From Quercus robur (Eukaryota > Streptophyta > Magnoliopsida > Fagales > Fagaceae), in the NCBI RefSeq assembly GCF_932294415.1, contig NC_065539.1, positions 37,154,001 through 37,218,000 on the forward strand: a DNA stretch of 64,000 nucleotides, written 5' to 3'. Below, in pieces: positions 20,454 to 32,685 of the stretch. Position 1 is the first letter of the stretch. Each line of letters starts with the position of its first letter. A model generated the notes under the pieces. That model made no database searches and had not been told where the DNA came from. It saw only the letters and a program-made list of their open reading frames with translations. Both the position numbers and the translations under genes were made by a program.

Positions 20454-21759
20454 ATGGCCACTACCAACCAAGAGACCGAAAACCCGCCCAACGCATTGGA
20501 GAGGCAAGTGTAAACCCTTGCCGCAGCGGTTGAATAGCTCATTCAGCAGAACCATGAGTTTGAACGACAACTGGATAAGCGGAATGACCAGGAGCTGAAT
20601 GATCAGAATGACAAACAAGACAGGGACAAACGTAACAACAATCATCCCTCAATGAATGATCACTAAGAAAGGGACAATCAAGAAGAAAGTAATGCTGTCA
20701 ATAGACAAGATCAGTAGGATACCAGTTGTCCCTCTGAGTTGGAAATCGGTGCATTACGCATGGCACAAGAGATGCAAACGAAGAAAGAAAGCATGAACAT
20801 GATGATGAGTGCCCTAAGGAGACAGGTATCCACCAACTTGGACGAACTAGTCCAGCAGACTGAGTCACCCTTCACCGTGTAAGTGATTTCCTTCCCCTTT
20901 CCAGCCAAGTTCCAAATGCCACAAGTGGAGGCATATGATGGTTCGCGAGACCCACTAGACCATTTGGAGTCATTCAAAACTCCCATGCACTTGCAAGGAA
21001 TTCCAAAACAAATTATTTGCAGGGCCTTCCCTACCACACTGAAGGGGCCAGTAAGGGTAGGGTTCAGTAAACTTACCCCGAACACTGTCTCCACCTTCAA
21101 AAAGTTGAGTGGACACTTTGTCATGCATTTCATCGGGGGACAAAGACATAGAAGATCTTCAACAGCCATACTAAGCATTACGCAGTGGGAAGATGAAAGC
21201 CTAAGGTCATATGTAACTTGTTTCAACAAAGAGGCCTTTTTGACTGACGAAGCTGACGACAAAGTCCTTATTACTGCCTTCACCCGTGGGTTACAACCGA
21301 GGGAATTTCTCTTCTCTCTTTACAAAAATGACCCAAAGACGATGGCCGAAATGTTGTACAAGGCCATGAAATACATGAACGCCAAGATGCGATGATAGCC
21401 TGGGGGACGGGCTGAATAAGAGACAAAGGTAAGACAACCATCGTCCGGACAGAGGAAGGAAGTTGTCTCAAACGAGTGATCGAGGGGACGAAAGGAGATC
21501 AAAACCCCAGCCAAGAAGGATGACAAATGCCAACCCCTCGAATAGCCCACTGGATTAAGTCCTTTTGCAGATAAGGGACGACGCAGCATTGACATGGCTG
21601 GACAAGTTGAAAGGCGATCCAAGCAAGAGGCCCTGGAACAAGTACTGTTGCTTTCACCGAGACCATGGACATGACACCTCTGAGTGTTACGACCTCAAAC
21701 AGCAGATCGAGGCCCTCATCAAACAAGGAAAGTTACAACGATTCATGAGGGGCGGTTAA
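20454..21759 (+). pseudogene. Ty3 gag, degenerate
   Basis: Starts at an ATG 84 bp after the LTR (MATTNQETENPP), followed quickly by stops. The longest intact piece, 20883-21395, shows the retrotransposon gag core (YDGSRDPLDHLESF near its start and SLRSYVTCFNKE further on). A zinc-knuckle-like phrase YCCFHRDHGHDTSEC follows at about 21641-21685. The frame shifts between these pieces and stops are scattered, so no functional capsid protein can be made. Confidence 0.85.
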
Positions 21760-21819
21760 AACCTGCCAAGGGACTCCAAACCCAACTGATGGGCCAAAGA
21801 AAGGCCTAGAGCCCCACTC

Positions 21820-24800
21820 GGCGAGTTCAGAGTAATTGTAGGAGGAAACACTATGGTGGGGTCATCCATGAAGACTAGGAAGACTTATTTACGTATAGTG
21901 CAGAGCGTCTAGATTTTTGAACGACCCCCAAAAGCTACGAGGGTAGACAACCCTGCCATCAACTTCACAGAGAAAGATGTTTGACAACTACACCACCCTC
22001 ATGACAACACCCTGGTCATTAGCTTGTCTATCGCAAACTTCAATACCCAACAGGTACTAGTGGATAATGGGAGCTCAGCAGATATACTCTACTACCTTAC
22101 GTTTCAGCAGATGAAGATCAACTGAGAGCGTCTCCAACCCTCCGATGTGCTGTTGGTAGGATTCGGTGGCACCAAAGTCTTTCTCGTCAGAACCATTACT
22201 TTGCCAGTAACCAACGAGACATACCCTCAGCAGCTTACTGAGGAGGTCAATTTCCTTGTCGTTGATTACTCCTCTGCATACAATGCCATCATTGGTCATC
22301 CCACGGTTAATGCATGGCAGGCAGCCACATCAACATACCACTTTCTGGTAAAGTTTCCAACGTAGTACGGGATAGGAGAAGCGCGAGAAGACCAAATGGC
22401 CGCCTATGAATGCTACATAGCCATGCTTAAGATGGACGATCATTTGCAAGCCTTGAACATCAAAGAAAGAAAGGTCACTATAGAACCAACGGAGGATCTA
22501 GAAGAGATCTCCTTAGATGATGATACCCTTTATCGAACTACTCGTATCGGCACACAAGCCAACCCTATAGTTCGCAAAGAGCTTGCCCTTTTTCTAAAGA
22601 GCAATCAAGACGTCTTCGCCTTGAGCCATGAAGATATGCTAGGGATTAGCCCTGGTACCATGGTACATAAGCTCAACATACGCCCATGCTTCCCCCCAAT
22701 CTGGTAGAAGAAAAGGGTTTTCACCCAAGAAATGGACAAAACCATAGCCAAAGAGGTATGCAAGCTGCTGGAGGTAGATTTCATCAAAGAAGTCTACTAC
22801 CCTAAATGGTTGGCCAACGTGGTCATGGTAAAAAAAGCGAACGGCAAGTAGAGGATGTGCGTAGACTTCACTGACCTAAATAAGACTTGCCCAAAAGACA
22901 GCTATCCGCTCTCGCGCATCGACGTCCTTGTGGACTCTATGACTAGTCATCAGCTATTAAGTTTCATGGACACCTTCTTGGGGTATAACCAAATCAGGTT
23001 GGACAAAGCAGATTAGGAGAAAACTTCATTTGTCACAAGTTAAGGACTCTTCTGCTACAAAGTCATGCCGTTCGGATTGAAGAATGCAAGGGCAACATAC
23101 CAAAGGCTTGTAAACAAGATGTTTGCCTAACAGATTGGGCGAATCGTGGAAGTATACATAAACGATATGCTTGTGAAAAGTGCACGAGAAGTTAGCCACT
23201 TAGACGATCTCCGGGAGACATTCGATACCCTTCACCTCTAGGACATGAAGCTCAACCCTCGTAAGTGTGTCTTCGGTGTAGCGTCTGGAAAATTCTTGGG
23301 CTTCATGGTATTGTAACACTGCGTGAAGCCAATCTCGACAAAGTTCGAGCTATAATGGAAATGACCCCTCCGAAGAACATCAAGGAAGTGCAAAGCCTGA
23401 ACGACAGGGTTGCGGCCCTTAATTGTTTTGTATCTAGGGCAACGGATAAGTGTCTACCATTCTTCAAGGTGCTAAGGAAGGCTTTCGATTGGACCGACAA
23501 GGGCCAAGGGGCATTCAAGGAACTGAAGGCATACCTCGCGTCCCCACCACTACTTAGTCCGTCCAAACCTGGTGAAGAGATCTCTCTTTACTTAGCTGTA
23601 TCCCCAACGACTGTTAGTTCCGCTCTTAAACGGGAGGAAGACCAAGTGCAGCTACTCGTGTACTACACCAGCCAGGCATTTCAAGGAGCTGAGGGGAGGT
23701 ATCCCCTAATGGAGAAGCTGACTTTCACATTGATCACTACTGCTCGGAAACTCAGGCTATACTTCCAAGCACACACTATAGTGGTCTAAATAGACAAGCC
23801 GCTGCGAAAAATGATGACCAACTTGGAAGCAGCAGGACTATTGGTTCTATGGGCGATTGAGTTCGACGAGTTCTATGTTTGATACTGACCAAGGACCACA
23901 ATCAAAGCAAAGGCTTTAGCTGATTTCATTGCCAAGTTCACAACAGGTGAAGACGAAGAGGAGAAATCGATGGCGTGGACGACATGGACAAACGGTTTGT
24001 CTAACCAACAGGCCGGAGGAGTTGGGGTCCTGCTACGGTCACCGGAGGGAGATACAATAGAATGTGCGGTCCGCCTCTAGTTCTCAATGAACAACAATGA
24101 GGCCGAATACAAAGTAGTCCTCTCGGGCCTTAACTTAGCTAAAGCAACAAGAGCTATGTTAGCTATCACACATTGCGATTTACAAGTTGTGGTCGGGCAC
24201 ATTAATGGTGACTACGAGGTAAAAGGGGACCGGATGAAATAATACTTGAGCATGGTCAGAAGTAAAATGGGCAAGGATTCTCGATTAAGTTCATGCAAAT
24301 CCCAAGAAAAGAGAACGAACAGGCAGACTGTTTGGCCAAAACAGCATCCGTCGAGTATACGGACGTCCTCGATCAGGTATTATCTTTCATCCAATATTCT
24401 CCTACAATTGACAAAGTGGAAGTATAGGTCATCCCCCTAGGAGTTGACTGGATGACGCCAATCATATCCTACCTTAAGGATAGGACATTACCAGAAGATC
24501 GTAACGCTTCCTGTAGGCTGAAGGTACAATTATCATGTTTCATCATGATGGGAGATGTCCTTTACAAAAGCGACTTCTCACATCCATATTTGAGGCACCT
24601 GACCCTCAGCGAAGCGAACTATGTCATAAGAGATGTACACAAAGGGGTATGCGAAAACCACTTGGGGACATGCTCACTCATGCACAAGCTGATACGGGCT
24701 GGATACTATTACCCTACTATGTAGAAAGATGTCCAGTCCTATGTGAAGGCGTGCGATAGGTGCCAACACTTCAGCAACGTCATACGACAGCCGACAGAAG

Positions 24801-25683
24801 GACTCATGCCAATGAGGGCCCCGTAGCCATTCGCCTAGTGGGGATTGGACATAGTAGGTCCTTTTTCCATGGTCGTGCGGCAACTTAAGTTCCTTATTGT
24901 GGGGATCGACTACTTCACCAAATGGGTCAAGACCAAACCATTAGCCACTATCACGGAGAAGAATGTCCGGAGCTTTGTTTAGAAAAACATCATTTGTCAC
25001 TTCGGAATCCCCAGGGTCCTCGTATTCGACAACGGAAAGCAATTCGACAATGATGCATTCAAAGATTTCTGCCAACAGTTAAGGATCAAGAACCATTACT
25101 CCTCTCTCGCTCACCCCCAAGCCAACGGGCAAGTTGAAGTCACAAACAAATCCCTGCTTAAAATGATTAAGACTCTACTTTATGGGGTAAAGGGCATATG
25201 GCTAGATGAGTTACTAAGAGTCTTGTGGGCGTATAGGATAGCGACCCGCACACCTACAAAATAGACACCTTTCTGCCTCGCATACGAACACGAAGCCGTC
25301 ATCCCAACAGAAGTAGGACTAACCAGTTATTGAGTGTCCCACCATGATGAAGGAAGCAATGAAGAAGGGATGCGCCTAAAATTAGATCTTCTTGATGAAG
25401 TCAGAGCGATGGCAGAATAGAGGATGACTCATTATCAGGACCTTATGGCAAAGCACTGCAACACAAAGGTTAGGCCTTGTCACTTCAGATCGGGGACCTG
25501 GTCTTAAGGAAGGTGACAATGGCCACTAGAGATCCCTCACAGGGTAAGCTGGGCCCTAATTGGGAGAAACCCTACAAGATCGTCAACTGCCATAGGAAGG
25601 GGACTTACTACTTGGAAACCCTCGACGGACAAAGACTCCATCACCCATGGAACACCAAGCACTTGAGGAAGTATTACCAGTAA
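21820..25683 (+). pseudogene. Ty3 pol polyprotein, degenerate (PR-RT-RH-aRH-IN)
   Basis: Domains in order: aspartic protease with DNGSSAD at 22063-22083; reverse transcriptase at about 22730-23200 (RMCVDFTDLNKTCPKDSYPL); RNase H at about 23500-23790; a second, archaeal-type RNase H at about 23970-24240 (NNNEAEYKVVLSGL); integrase at about 24570-25683 with the zinc region, GLDIVGPF (about 24845), FDNGKQF (about 25025) and a Glu in GQVEVTN (about 25126), ending HLRKYYQ. The reverse-transcriptase active site reads YIND at 23155-23166, with the first Asp replaced. More than a dozen in-frame stops occur, many at codons that look like former Gln or Trp. Inactive. Confidence 0.9.
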
Positions 25684-25871
25684 TAGTCAGATGTAGTTTA
25701 TTTTATCGCTTTCTTTTCATTTTTCCATTTTTTATAGCAAAGGTTGAATGTCAAAGACTTTAAGGATGTCAAGTTTCTTTTTTAGCTCTCTCTATCTTTA
25801 ATAAGACTGGGATGCATTATCGGAAACGTTGCTTTACTTTTTACCCTTCAATGGACCACCTAAACCACACT

Positions 25872-26500
25872 AAGTCCTACGTACGAGGTGAATGGATGAC
25901 CAAGGATACCAACGGGTATTGGTTTTGTGAATATTACCAAGTCCTACCTACAGGGTGGATGGATGACCAAGGATACCGACGAGTACCTGGTCTTGTGAAT
26001 ATTACCAAGTCCTACCTACAGGGTGGACGAATGACTAAGGATACCGACGGGTACCTAGTCTTACGAATTTTATTAAGTCCTACCTAGGGGGTGGACGAAT
26101 GACCAATGATACCAACGGGTACCTAGTCTTAGAATTTTATTAAGTCCTACCTATGGGATAGAAGGATGACCAAGGATATTGACGAGTACCTAGTCTTACG
26201 AATTTTATAAAGTCCTACCTACGGTGTGGACGGATGACAAAGGATACCAACAAGTACCTGGTCTTACGAATTTTATAAAGACCTACCTACAGGGTGGACG
26301 GATGACCAACGATACCGACGGGTACCTAGTCTTACAAATTTTACCAAGTCTACCTACAAGGTGGACGGACGACCACGGATACCAATAGGTACCTGGTCCT
26401 CAAAAAATTATCCTAAATCCTACCTATGGGGTGGACAGACGACCATGGATACCGACAGGTACCTGGTCCTCAAATATTATCCTAAGTCTTATAGGATGGA
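25872..26500. repeat. 68-bp minisatellite inside Ty3 element
   Basis: Ten units begin AAGTCCTACCTAC or close variants at 25872, 25939, 26007, 26075, 26142, 26210, 26278, 26346, 26416 and 26484, so the period is 67-70 bp. Each unit contains GGATGACCAAGGATACCGAC and TACCTGGTCTT variants. It lies between integrase and the antisense ORF, a place where Tat-type elements often carry tandem repeats. Confidence 0.93.
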
Positions 26501-26773
26501 CAGATGAAGCGAAATATTGATAATACACATGTGACGAAGGCATATTCCCAATATTGGTAATACACATATGACAAAGGCATATTCCCAATCAACCAACAAA
26601 TAAAACCAAGTGCAAGCAACAGATGTAAAAAAAAATAATAATAAAAAAAAAAGTAGATAAAAACCCATGGGGGTAAAATGTTTTACATCAAAGCCCAAAA
26701 ATCGAAGGGGCATTCACTATTGTATGAACAGTAATATAAAGTATGGTGCTTAGATACAATTTAAAAAAGGAAA

Positions 26774-28113
26774 TTAAGATGGGGGAGCATCCGAGATAGT
26801 CGGGTTCACGATGTTTGGACCATCCTCTGTTGACGGGACCACAGCTGACGAGACTGCGGGAGCAACGCGGCCCTCAAGGATGAGCTGAGCAATAACCACG
26901 CCGCCATCCCCTACTTCTTGTTCAACCGTGTGAGCAAAATCGTCGAACTTGTCACTGACAGAGCCATCTCCCCCAAGAGTCGGCGGCACGGTGTCATCTA
27001 ATACAATTTAGGTCAAGTTGAGATCAGGATAAGTAGTTCCCACCTACTTCAGGTAGTCGTCAAACTTGTCATCGTAATAGGCACCATGCGTGTCGTAGAA
27101 GGGTTGAGAAACTCGAAACTCCACCACGGCGTCAGCCTTGGCCTTGTCCATCTGCTTACGGAGGGCAACCAACTCCGTCGACAAATTAGTCTTTGCTTTT
27201 TCTGCCTCCTCCCTCAGACGGGACTCCTTATTCATCTTGGCTTAAATGTCCATCAGCTCCTTGTTGAGTATATGAACGGCCTCCTTATATTGGTCCCGCT
27301 CCTTATTTTCAATCTCCTGACGCTTGCGAAACCGTCGGATCACTCCCTCGTTAGCCATGCATCGGTCCTGGAGTGCCCTCATCTGCACCAACGCTTAAAG
27401 TAAGATGACCGTCAGGAAAATAACGCATAATCTCATAAACAATATCCTAAATAACAAAAACTTACCCTGGATAGGTCGTAAAATCCGAAAGCCCCCAAGT
27501 TCTTTAAGGTTTTTTTCAGCGTAGGGATCTAGGTTCGTCTCCTTGATGATCGAATCGACCATCTCGACGGTATAGTCTTTATGGGTAATCAATCGGTGGA
27601 TGGCACTAGGGGTGACGAGGCCCTTTCTTGTCATCAGACCCTTCCCAACTCCGTGGCCAGAAGGCTTGGGGGGCGACGGGGACTTCAGTTGCTTACCACC
27701 AATGGAAGGGCCCGTCCCCTTCTTAGGTGGACGGTCATCTTAATCGTCGTTCTCCCTTGAGCGTTCCTTTAGTGACGACCTTGGAGGCCGACGCTAAGGC
27801 ACCACCCTACTGCTTACGCGCCGCGCGAACTTCCTCACCAACGCTTTTTGTCTACCTGCTTCCATTTCTGTAAAAGGGGGAGTAGACGTTAGAAAGAAAA
27901 CAGATGGTTTAAGATGGTAAGTTTAGAACTTACATCGACGGGAGAAGGCGTGTAGTCGTCGAGCTACTGGCATCAGTTCGAGGCCACCACAAAACGCGGG
28001 AAAGGTATCAAGGGTGACGAGATCCTTCCACTTCCTTCGTTCAAGAGGAATCTCCAATACGCGACGGATGAAGGCCTCCTATTCGTCAGTAATATATGGA
28101 TGTACTTGGGCTG

Positions 28114-28156
<43 letters not shown>

Positions 28157-29089
28157 GTTAGAGGCATGACAAAGTAGATAGATTGGAAAGGTAAAAACTG
28201 ACGGCCCACCTGACTCCTTTACAATCCCTAAAGTATTATTAAAACCATTTGGCATGGTATCCCACTCCTCAGGCCTACAAACCCAATCCGTCCCTTGGAT
28301 GAAGAAATAATGATTTTTCCAATTTTTGTTGGAGTCGAGCATATTTGACACTAGCCTAAGTGACATCTTTCTCGCTAAAAAATGGTAGACGCCTTGAGAC
28401 AAAGAGATATGCTAGGGCTTGTAGTAGTAAAAGAACTCGTTGAGGGTAAGTTGACAGTTCCCACCACTAAGCTGACCCCAAATCACTTCAGCTCCAATAA
28501 ATATTCTCCATGCATTGGGAGCGATCTGGTTGACGAACAATCCTAAATAATTGGCAAGCTAACGATATAAATCCGTTAGCGACAGCCTCAGCCCTGTGGC
28601 GAATGTAGCATCATACATGCCGACGTCCGCAGTCCTTCTAGAATAGCATTTCTCAAACTTTTCGAGTAAACTGAGGGGAATGCTTTCAGGGATTTGGTAA
28701 CAATCCTGAAGGGTGTTGAAGACCTTACTCAACATCTTCGGGTAAAAATCATTGACTGTCCATATTAAAGGGAGAATAAAAGGTCGAGTGCCCCTGTCCA
28801 CCTGATCTATCGCCTCTCCTCCTTCAAACTGGGCACCCTCATCTTCCTCCTTTCCCTCCTCATGCTCATCTCCCTAGTCATTTTCCTCATCTTCCTCCTC
28901 ATGCTCATCTCCCTCATCATCCTCATCCTCATCCTCATCTTCATCATTAGGGGAATGGGCAAACAGTTCCCTTTCTAGGGACCGAGGGAAATCTTCCTCG
29001 GGCTCACTCCTTGACGAATAGACCTCGTTGTAGCCCGCACCCTCACAGACTGACAACGATAGTTTACTCGTCGCTTCTCTATTTGACAT
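26774..29089 (-). pseudogene. Antisense extra ORF of Ty3 element, split by introns
   Basis: On the strand opposite to gag-pol, a frame starts at 29087-29089 (MSNREATSKLSLSV). It passes through a long acidic Asp/Glu stretch and continues, past one TAG and one TGA, into QIAPNAWRIFIGAEVIWG and SLRLVSNMLDSNKNWKNHYF. A GT/AG intron fits 28111-28211, whose pyrimidine tract is a T run of about 40. Further intron-like gaps lie at about 27870-27935 and 27391-27465. The next exon is a coiled coil (RLREEAEKAKTNLSTELVAL). The end is an acidic tail with a stop at 26774. Antisense ORFs between pol and the 3' LTR are known in Tat-lineage elements; their role is not established. Confidence 0.72.
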
Positions 29090-29461
29090 CTATCCACCTA
29101 CAAGCGATGAAGGTTTTCAAAGAGCTTATTTGACGAGTCTCTAAAGACAAAAGATGACTGACCAAAAGGTAGAAATTAAAAACAAAGAAAAGGGAACTTA
29201 TTGGAAGAAACAAACGACAGATCGGGGCGAAGGTTTCCTCGAAAGGCAACGGGTCTCAAGCGACGGGCAATTTGAATGACGGTATGACAGCTCTAGGTTT
29301 CACAAAGCTCTCAAAAGGTAGTGCCACATGTCACCGAGCATTTAAATCAAGACTACATAAGGACATTTAATGACGCCCTTTTCAAAAAAGCTATAATTAA
29401 TGCTTACAATACTCCACAGCCCGTCAACTAAGACTAACGGAGACATGGAGTAGAGGGCAGT

Positions 29462-30083
29462 TGATGGGGGTGTTTTCTACAGATAAATTGACTTATAAGC
29501 AGAAGGTAAGGAGGCTGGACGACTTCTGCAGGGTCGTCTACTTCACTAAAAGATGACGGAGGATCCTTGATAAACCAACGACACCTTTAAGACATGACGC
29601 CACCAAGGTCGATGGATACGTAACGTACCAACGGGAAAAATGGAGGCGACGGTTGACCATAAGACCGACGCGACAGGGAAGCTGACGGATACCACGTGGC
29701 CATGTGTGGTCCCCACGAATACTCATATATGAAAATATCTTGCGCATCACGTACCAAGGCCTTATCGTGCTCACATATGGAAAGACATCCTAGAATCATG
29801 AAAACCCTAATACCAAATACTCTCTGCAAGGAAAGATCCCCACTTCTAAGGGATCTCGATTTACCACTCACCACTATATAAGCACCGGACTTCCTCTTTC
29901 CCCAGGTACGCAGAAAATCCCTAACTCTTTCACAAAAGAGTTGATAGAAATTTCTCATTCGCTAACTTGACCTTCGGAGGGTTTTTAGCCGGTGCCTTCT
30001 GTTTGGTCCTTCGTTCTTATTTACAAGTACCCATTGAAGTGACTTAGAGCCTACGACTCACTGACGATTTTCACACATCATCA
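29462..30083 (+). repeat. 3' LTR of Ty3 element
   Basis: A 622-bp direct copy of 19750-20370 with scattered substitutions, starting TGATGGGGGTG and ending CACATCATCA. A purine-rich tract (GGAGTAGAGGGCAG) lies immediately before it and is the likely polypurine tract. ACTCT follows. Confidence 0.95.
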
Positions 30084-30250
30084 ACTCTATTTGTGATTGG
30101 ATATGGCAACCACTTGTCCTGTCAAATTTTGAGTGATTCGATTGTTGTTGATCCTCCATTGAAGATCTTGAAGAAAATGTCACGCTATGACGCTACACTC
30201 CAAGTGTGGAAGGTCAGTAGCCCATAGCAACATCTAAGAACGAACCTTGA
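30084..30250 (-). pseudogene. L1-type LINE remnant (right part)
   Basis: Joins in sense with 19197-19749 once the Ty3 element and one copy of ACTCT are removed. It has weak coding character only. The evidence is its continuity across the insertion, not a clear domain. Confidence 0.4.
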
Positions 30251-31217
30251 GGAAACCAATATCTCATAGAGCTTTTGGTCAGCATAATAACTTTGGGTGA
30301 GTTGAGCCAATGAATGCTATTCTCATTTTGTAACTGAGACTTTATAATTTATGAAAAAATTGTAACATTTAAATCATTCTTCTTCTTTTTTCTTACAACG
30401 AGTGGAATGGGGGAATCTTTTTATAGAAAATTTGGACAATACTATTGATTTACAATGCTCTTATCATTTAAATTATTTTTTATTTAAAAAATCATAATGT
30501 TTTTTAATTCATATCATTAGTTCAAAACAAAGGCTCATGGCATTGTTCCTAGATTAGATGTGTGTCATAATATCATTACTTGAGGCTAGCTCATGTTATA
30601 ATTGAGAAAATTATACATTCTATCGATCATCCTTATTTAAAAAGCTTAAGATCAAATAGAACATTAATTGGATTTTGAACTCAAAATTTTTCAATCGAAG
30701 CCATCATGTCATATTTGTCCCCACTCTGAAATGACTTAAATTCTCGGCCATAGGTGGCAAAGTACTTAAGTAGAATACTAGTGAACATAAAGGAAGGAGG
30801 AAAGGGAGGGAGTAAATTCGTGATGGAACTTTTTGAGGATTTGAATAAATGCTTGTGAGAACAATTTCTACCCTCTTTAATGTCTATAGTGGTAGGGATT
30901 GAGAGACAATTATTCTCCTCATTAGTTTAATGTGAATTTGAAAGTAAATGAGAAAATAAATTTTCCAAAAAGTAAATGAAATCACACTCATATGTCATAT
31001 ATATATATATATATATAATTAAGTTATTGAAAAAGTAGTAACATGGGATTTTGTATTAAAAAAATAGGGGAAAACGGTAATAAAGGTGCCACCTCTTGTC
31101 TCTCACTATCATTGTTGTAACAAACGTGCACCGTCTCTTTTTATCTATCTCTTCTCTAAAAAGGGTTAAAATTAATGATGAGGTTCTCCAATAAAGTCAT
31201 AAAATGCATAGTGAGTG

Positions 31218-31250
<33 letters not shown>

Positions 31251-31716
31251 TAATATAATATAAGCTAGAAAAATCCAAGGAAACTTTGTCAAGTCGGTAA
31301 TGTTCGCAGCTTTGCATCTCACGGTATGAAACGTAGCTTTCAGTAGAGTATACCTTGAGATAAATGAAATGGTTGGTAATTGATTTGACCTAAACTTTGT
31401 AAAATTGGGGCATGTGGACCAATCATAGGACCCATTTGTCTTCTGTTTAATTACCCCTTTGGTCATGGACAATAATTTAAATTGCACCTTAGTAGCTGCA
31501 TATTGGATAGGACAAGCCCAAGGCTCTGCCTTTCCATGCTAGTCTTTGGTTGGGCTTTAGTGATCACACAAGTTCTTTCCATGTAATAACATACTAATCT
31601 TTTATATAGATTTTTATTAGTTTGAAATGAAAGGAATCATTCATAGTATTTTTGCTAGACAATGACTCAAGGTGGCCATCTTTAAATCCTTTTAAGTATA
31701 ATAATAATGTACCGGG

Positions 31717-31740
31717 GATTTTTTTTTTTTTTTTGAAAGC
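31717..31740 (-). mobile_element. Tail-only retroposon micro-insertion
   Basis: A roughly 24-bp insert (GAT followed by a T run, then GAAAGC) is flanked by AATGTACCGGG at 31706-31716 and 31741-31751. Confidence 0.6.
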
Positions 31741-32238
31741 AATGTACCGGGTATTGACACCACTTTCAAATGATAACCTGACGCAAAGGGAAGTTTTATA
31801 AGAATTTCCAGTAAACTAGGCAATCATACAGCCAATGAAAAGGACAAAAACCATCCTGTACCATAGAAACAGGTTTGACAATCTATGAATGCAGAGAAGA
31901 AACAGTAAGCAATACCAATCATGTTGGAATTTGGGCCATTTAGGCAGGCCCAAGTGAACAAGATAAAACCCTAGCCTTAGGGTTTCAGCGTGCACAATTT
32001 ATAAGAACACTATTCATGCTTATATAATGTTGGCTTTTGGACCTATTTAGGCAAAAAAGTGTCGACTACCACTTCAACATGTGAAATATGGGGTGTCCCT
32101 AAATTTATTTTTCTAATTTCTATGTTATTTTCAGCTGTATGACCTCAACTATATCACAGGCTGATAAGTGCATACATTACAGTGCAAATTTTCTATGGAG
32201 GGTGTGATATGAACTCGAATCAGGTCTCTTCCACAATA

Positions 32239-32263
32239 TTTTTTTTTTTTTTTGATAGGTAAA
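32239..32263 (-). mobile_element. Tail-only retroposon micro-insertion
   Basis: A roughly 25-bp insert (T run, GATAGGTAAA; reverse strand TTTACCTATC-A-run) is flanked by the 14-bp repeat TCTCTTCCACAATA at 32225-32238 and 32264-32277. Confidence 0.72.
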
Positions 32264-32685
32264 TCTCTTCCACAATAATTTGACTCAGGGTATAGGTTTA
32301 ACATCATTTTAAAGGGGGTGATCATAAAGCATTGAAAATTTAGATGTGTCCAGCACTGTGATTTAAGTACAAGCTTCTTTCCATTCAAGGAGAGAAATGG
32401 TCCTCTCATTGCAATTCAAGCGAAGGTTATAAATTAGATAAATCCATAACAAAATACAGACATTAAAAGTTATATATATAAGCTTCACAATTATAGCAAA
32501 GGGTTATATAACTTCCAAGCCCAGACACACAAGCTAGATGAGACTATAGTCTAAGTACTCTGTCCATCGGTCTCAAATACAATTAATTGTTCCTGCAAAC
32601 ACGAAAACGCATGCATATCACAAATTCGGGAACTAAGCCCGAAAAGGCAGTGAAATGTTTCAGACTATGGTCCAAATGGCAATTC

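Larger units (their letters stand above)
19745..30088 (+). mobile_element. Ty3/gypsy LTR retrotransposon, Tat-like, decayed
   Basis: A complete but inactive element. It has two LTRs (19750-20370 and 29462-30083), a perfect 5-bp target duplication ACTCT (19745-19749 and 30084-30088), and a primer-binding-site-like sequence TTGGCGTCATCTATGGG immediately after the left LTR. The order is gag, protease, reverse transcriptase, RNase H, a second RNase H-like domain, then integrase. It is followed by a 68-bp minisatellite and an extra ORF on the opposite strand before the right LTR. Integrase after RNase H defines Ty3. The extra RNase H and antisense ORF point to the Tat/Ogre group. Every coding part has stops. 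LTRs differ by scattered substitutions, so the insertion is not recent. Confidence 0.93.
30251..32685. other. Gene-free spacer 3' of SF3B5
   Basis: AT-rich. It contains (TA)n runs near 31000-31017 and 31233-31262, an A18 run near 31219, and two tail-only micro-insertions (about 31717 and 32239). A pair of short direct repeats, TGTTGGAATTTGGGCC near 31924 and TGTTGGCTTTTGGACC near 32026, both run into ATTTAGGCA and may be the end of an LTR-type repeat. The SF3B5 3' UTR should occupy the last few hundred bases. Confidence 0.5.

Noticed and set aside
20711..21283. 190-codon minus-strand frame, the longest open frame in the window
   Set aside because: It is opposite the gag core of the Ty3 element. 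The plus strand has the recognisable gag pattern, so this is a shadow.
25872..26500. Array considered as a CRISPR-like repeat
   Set aside because: Repeats are directly adjacent and similar over the whole 68 bp, with no unique spacers; it is a minisatellite in a eukaryotic retrotransposon.
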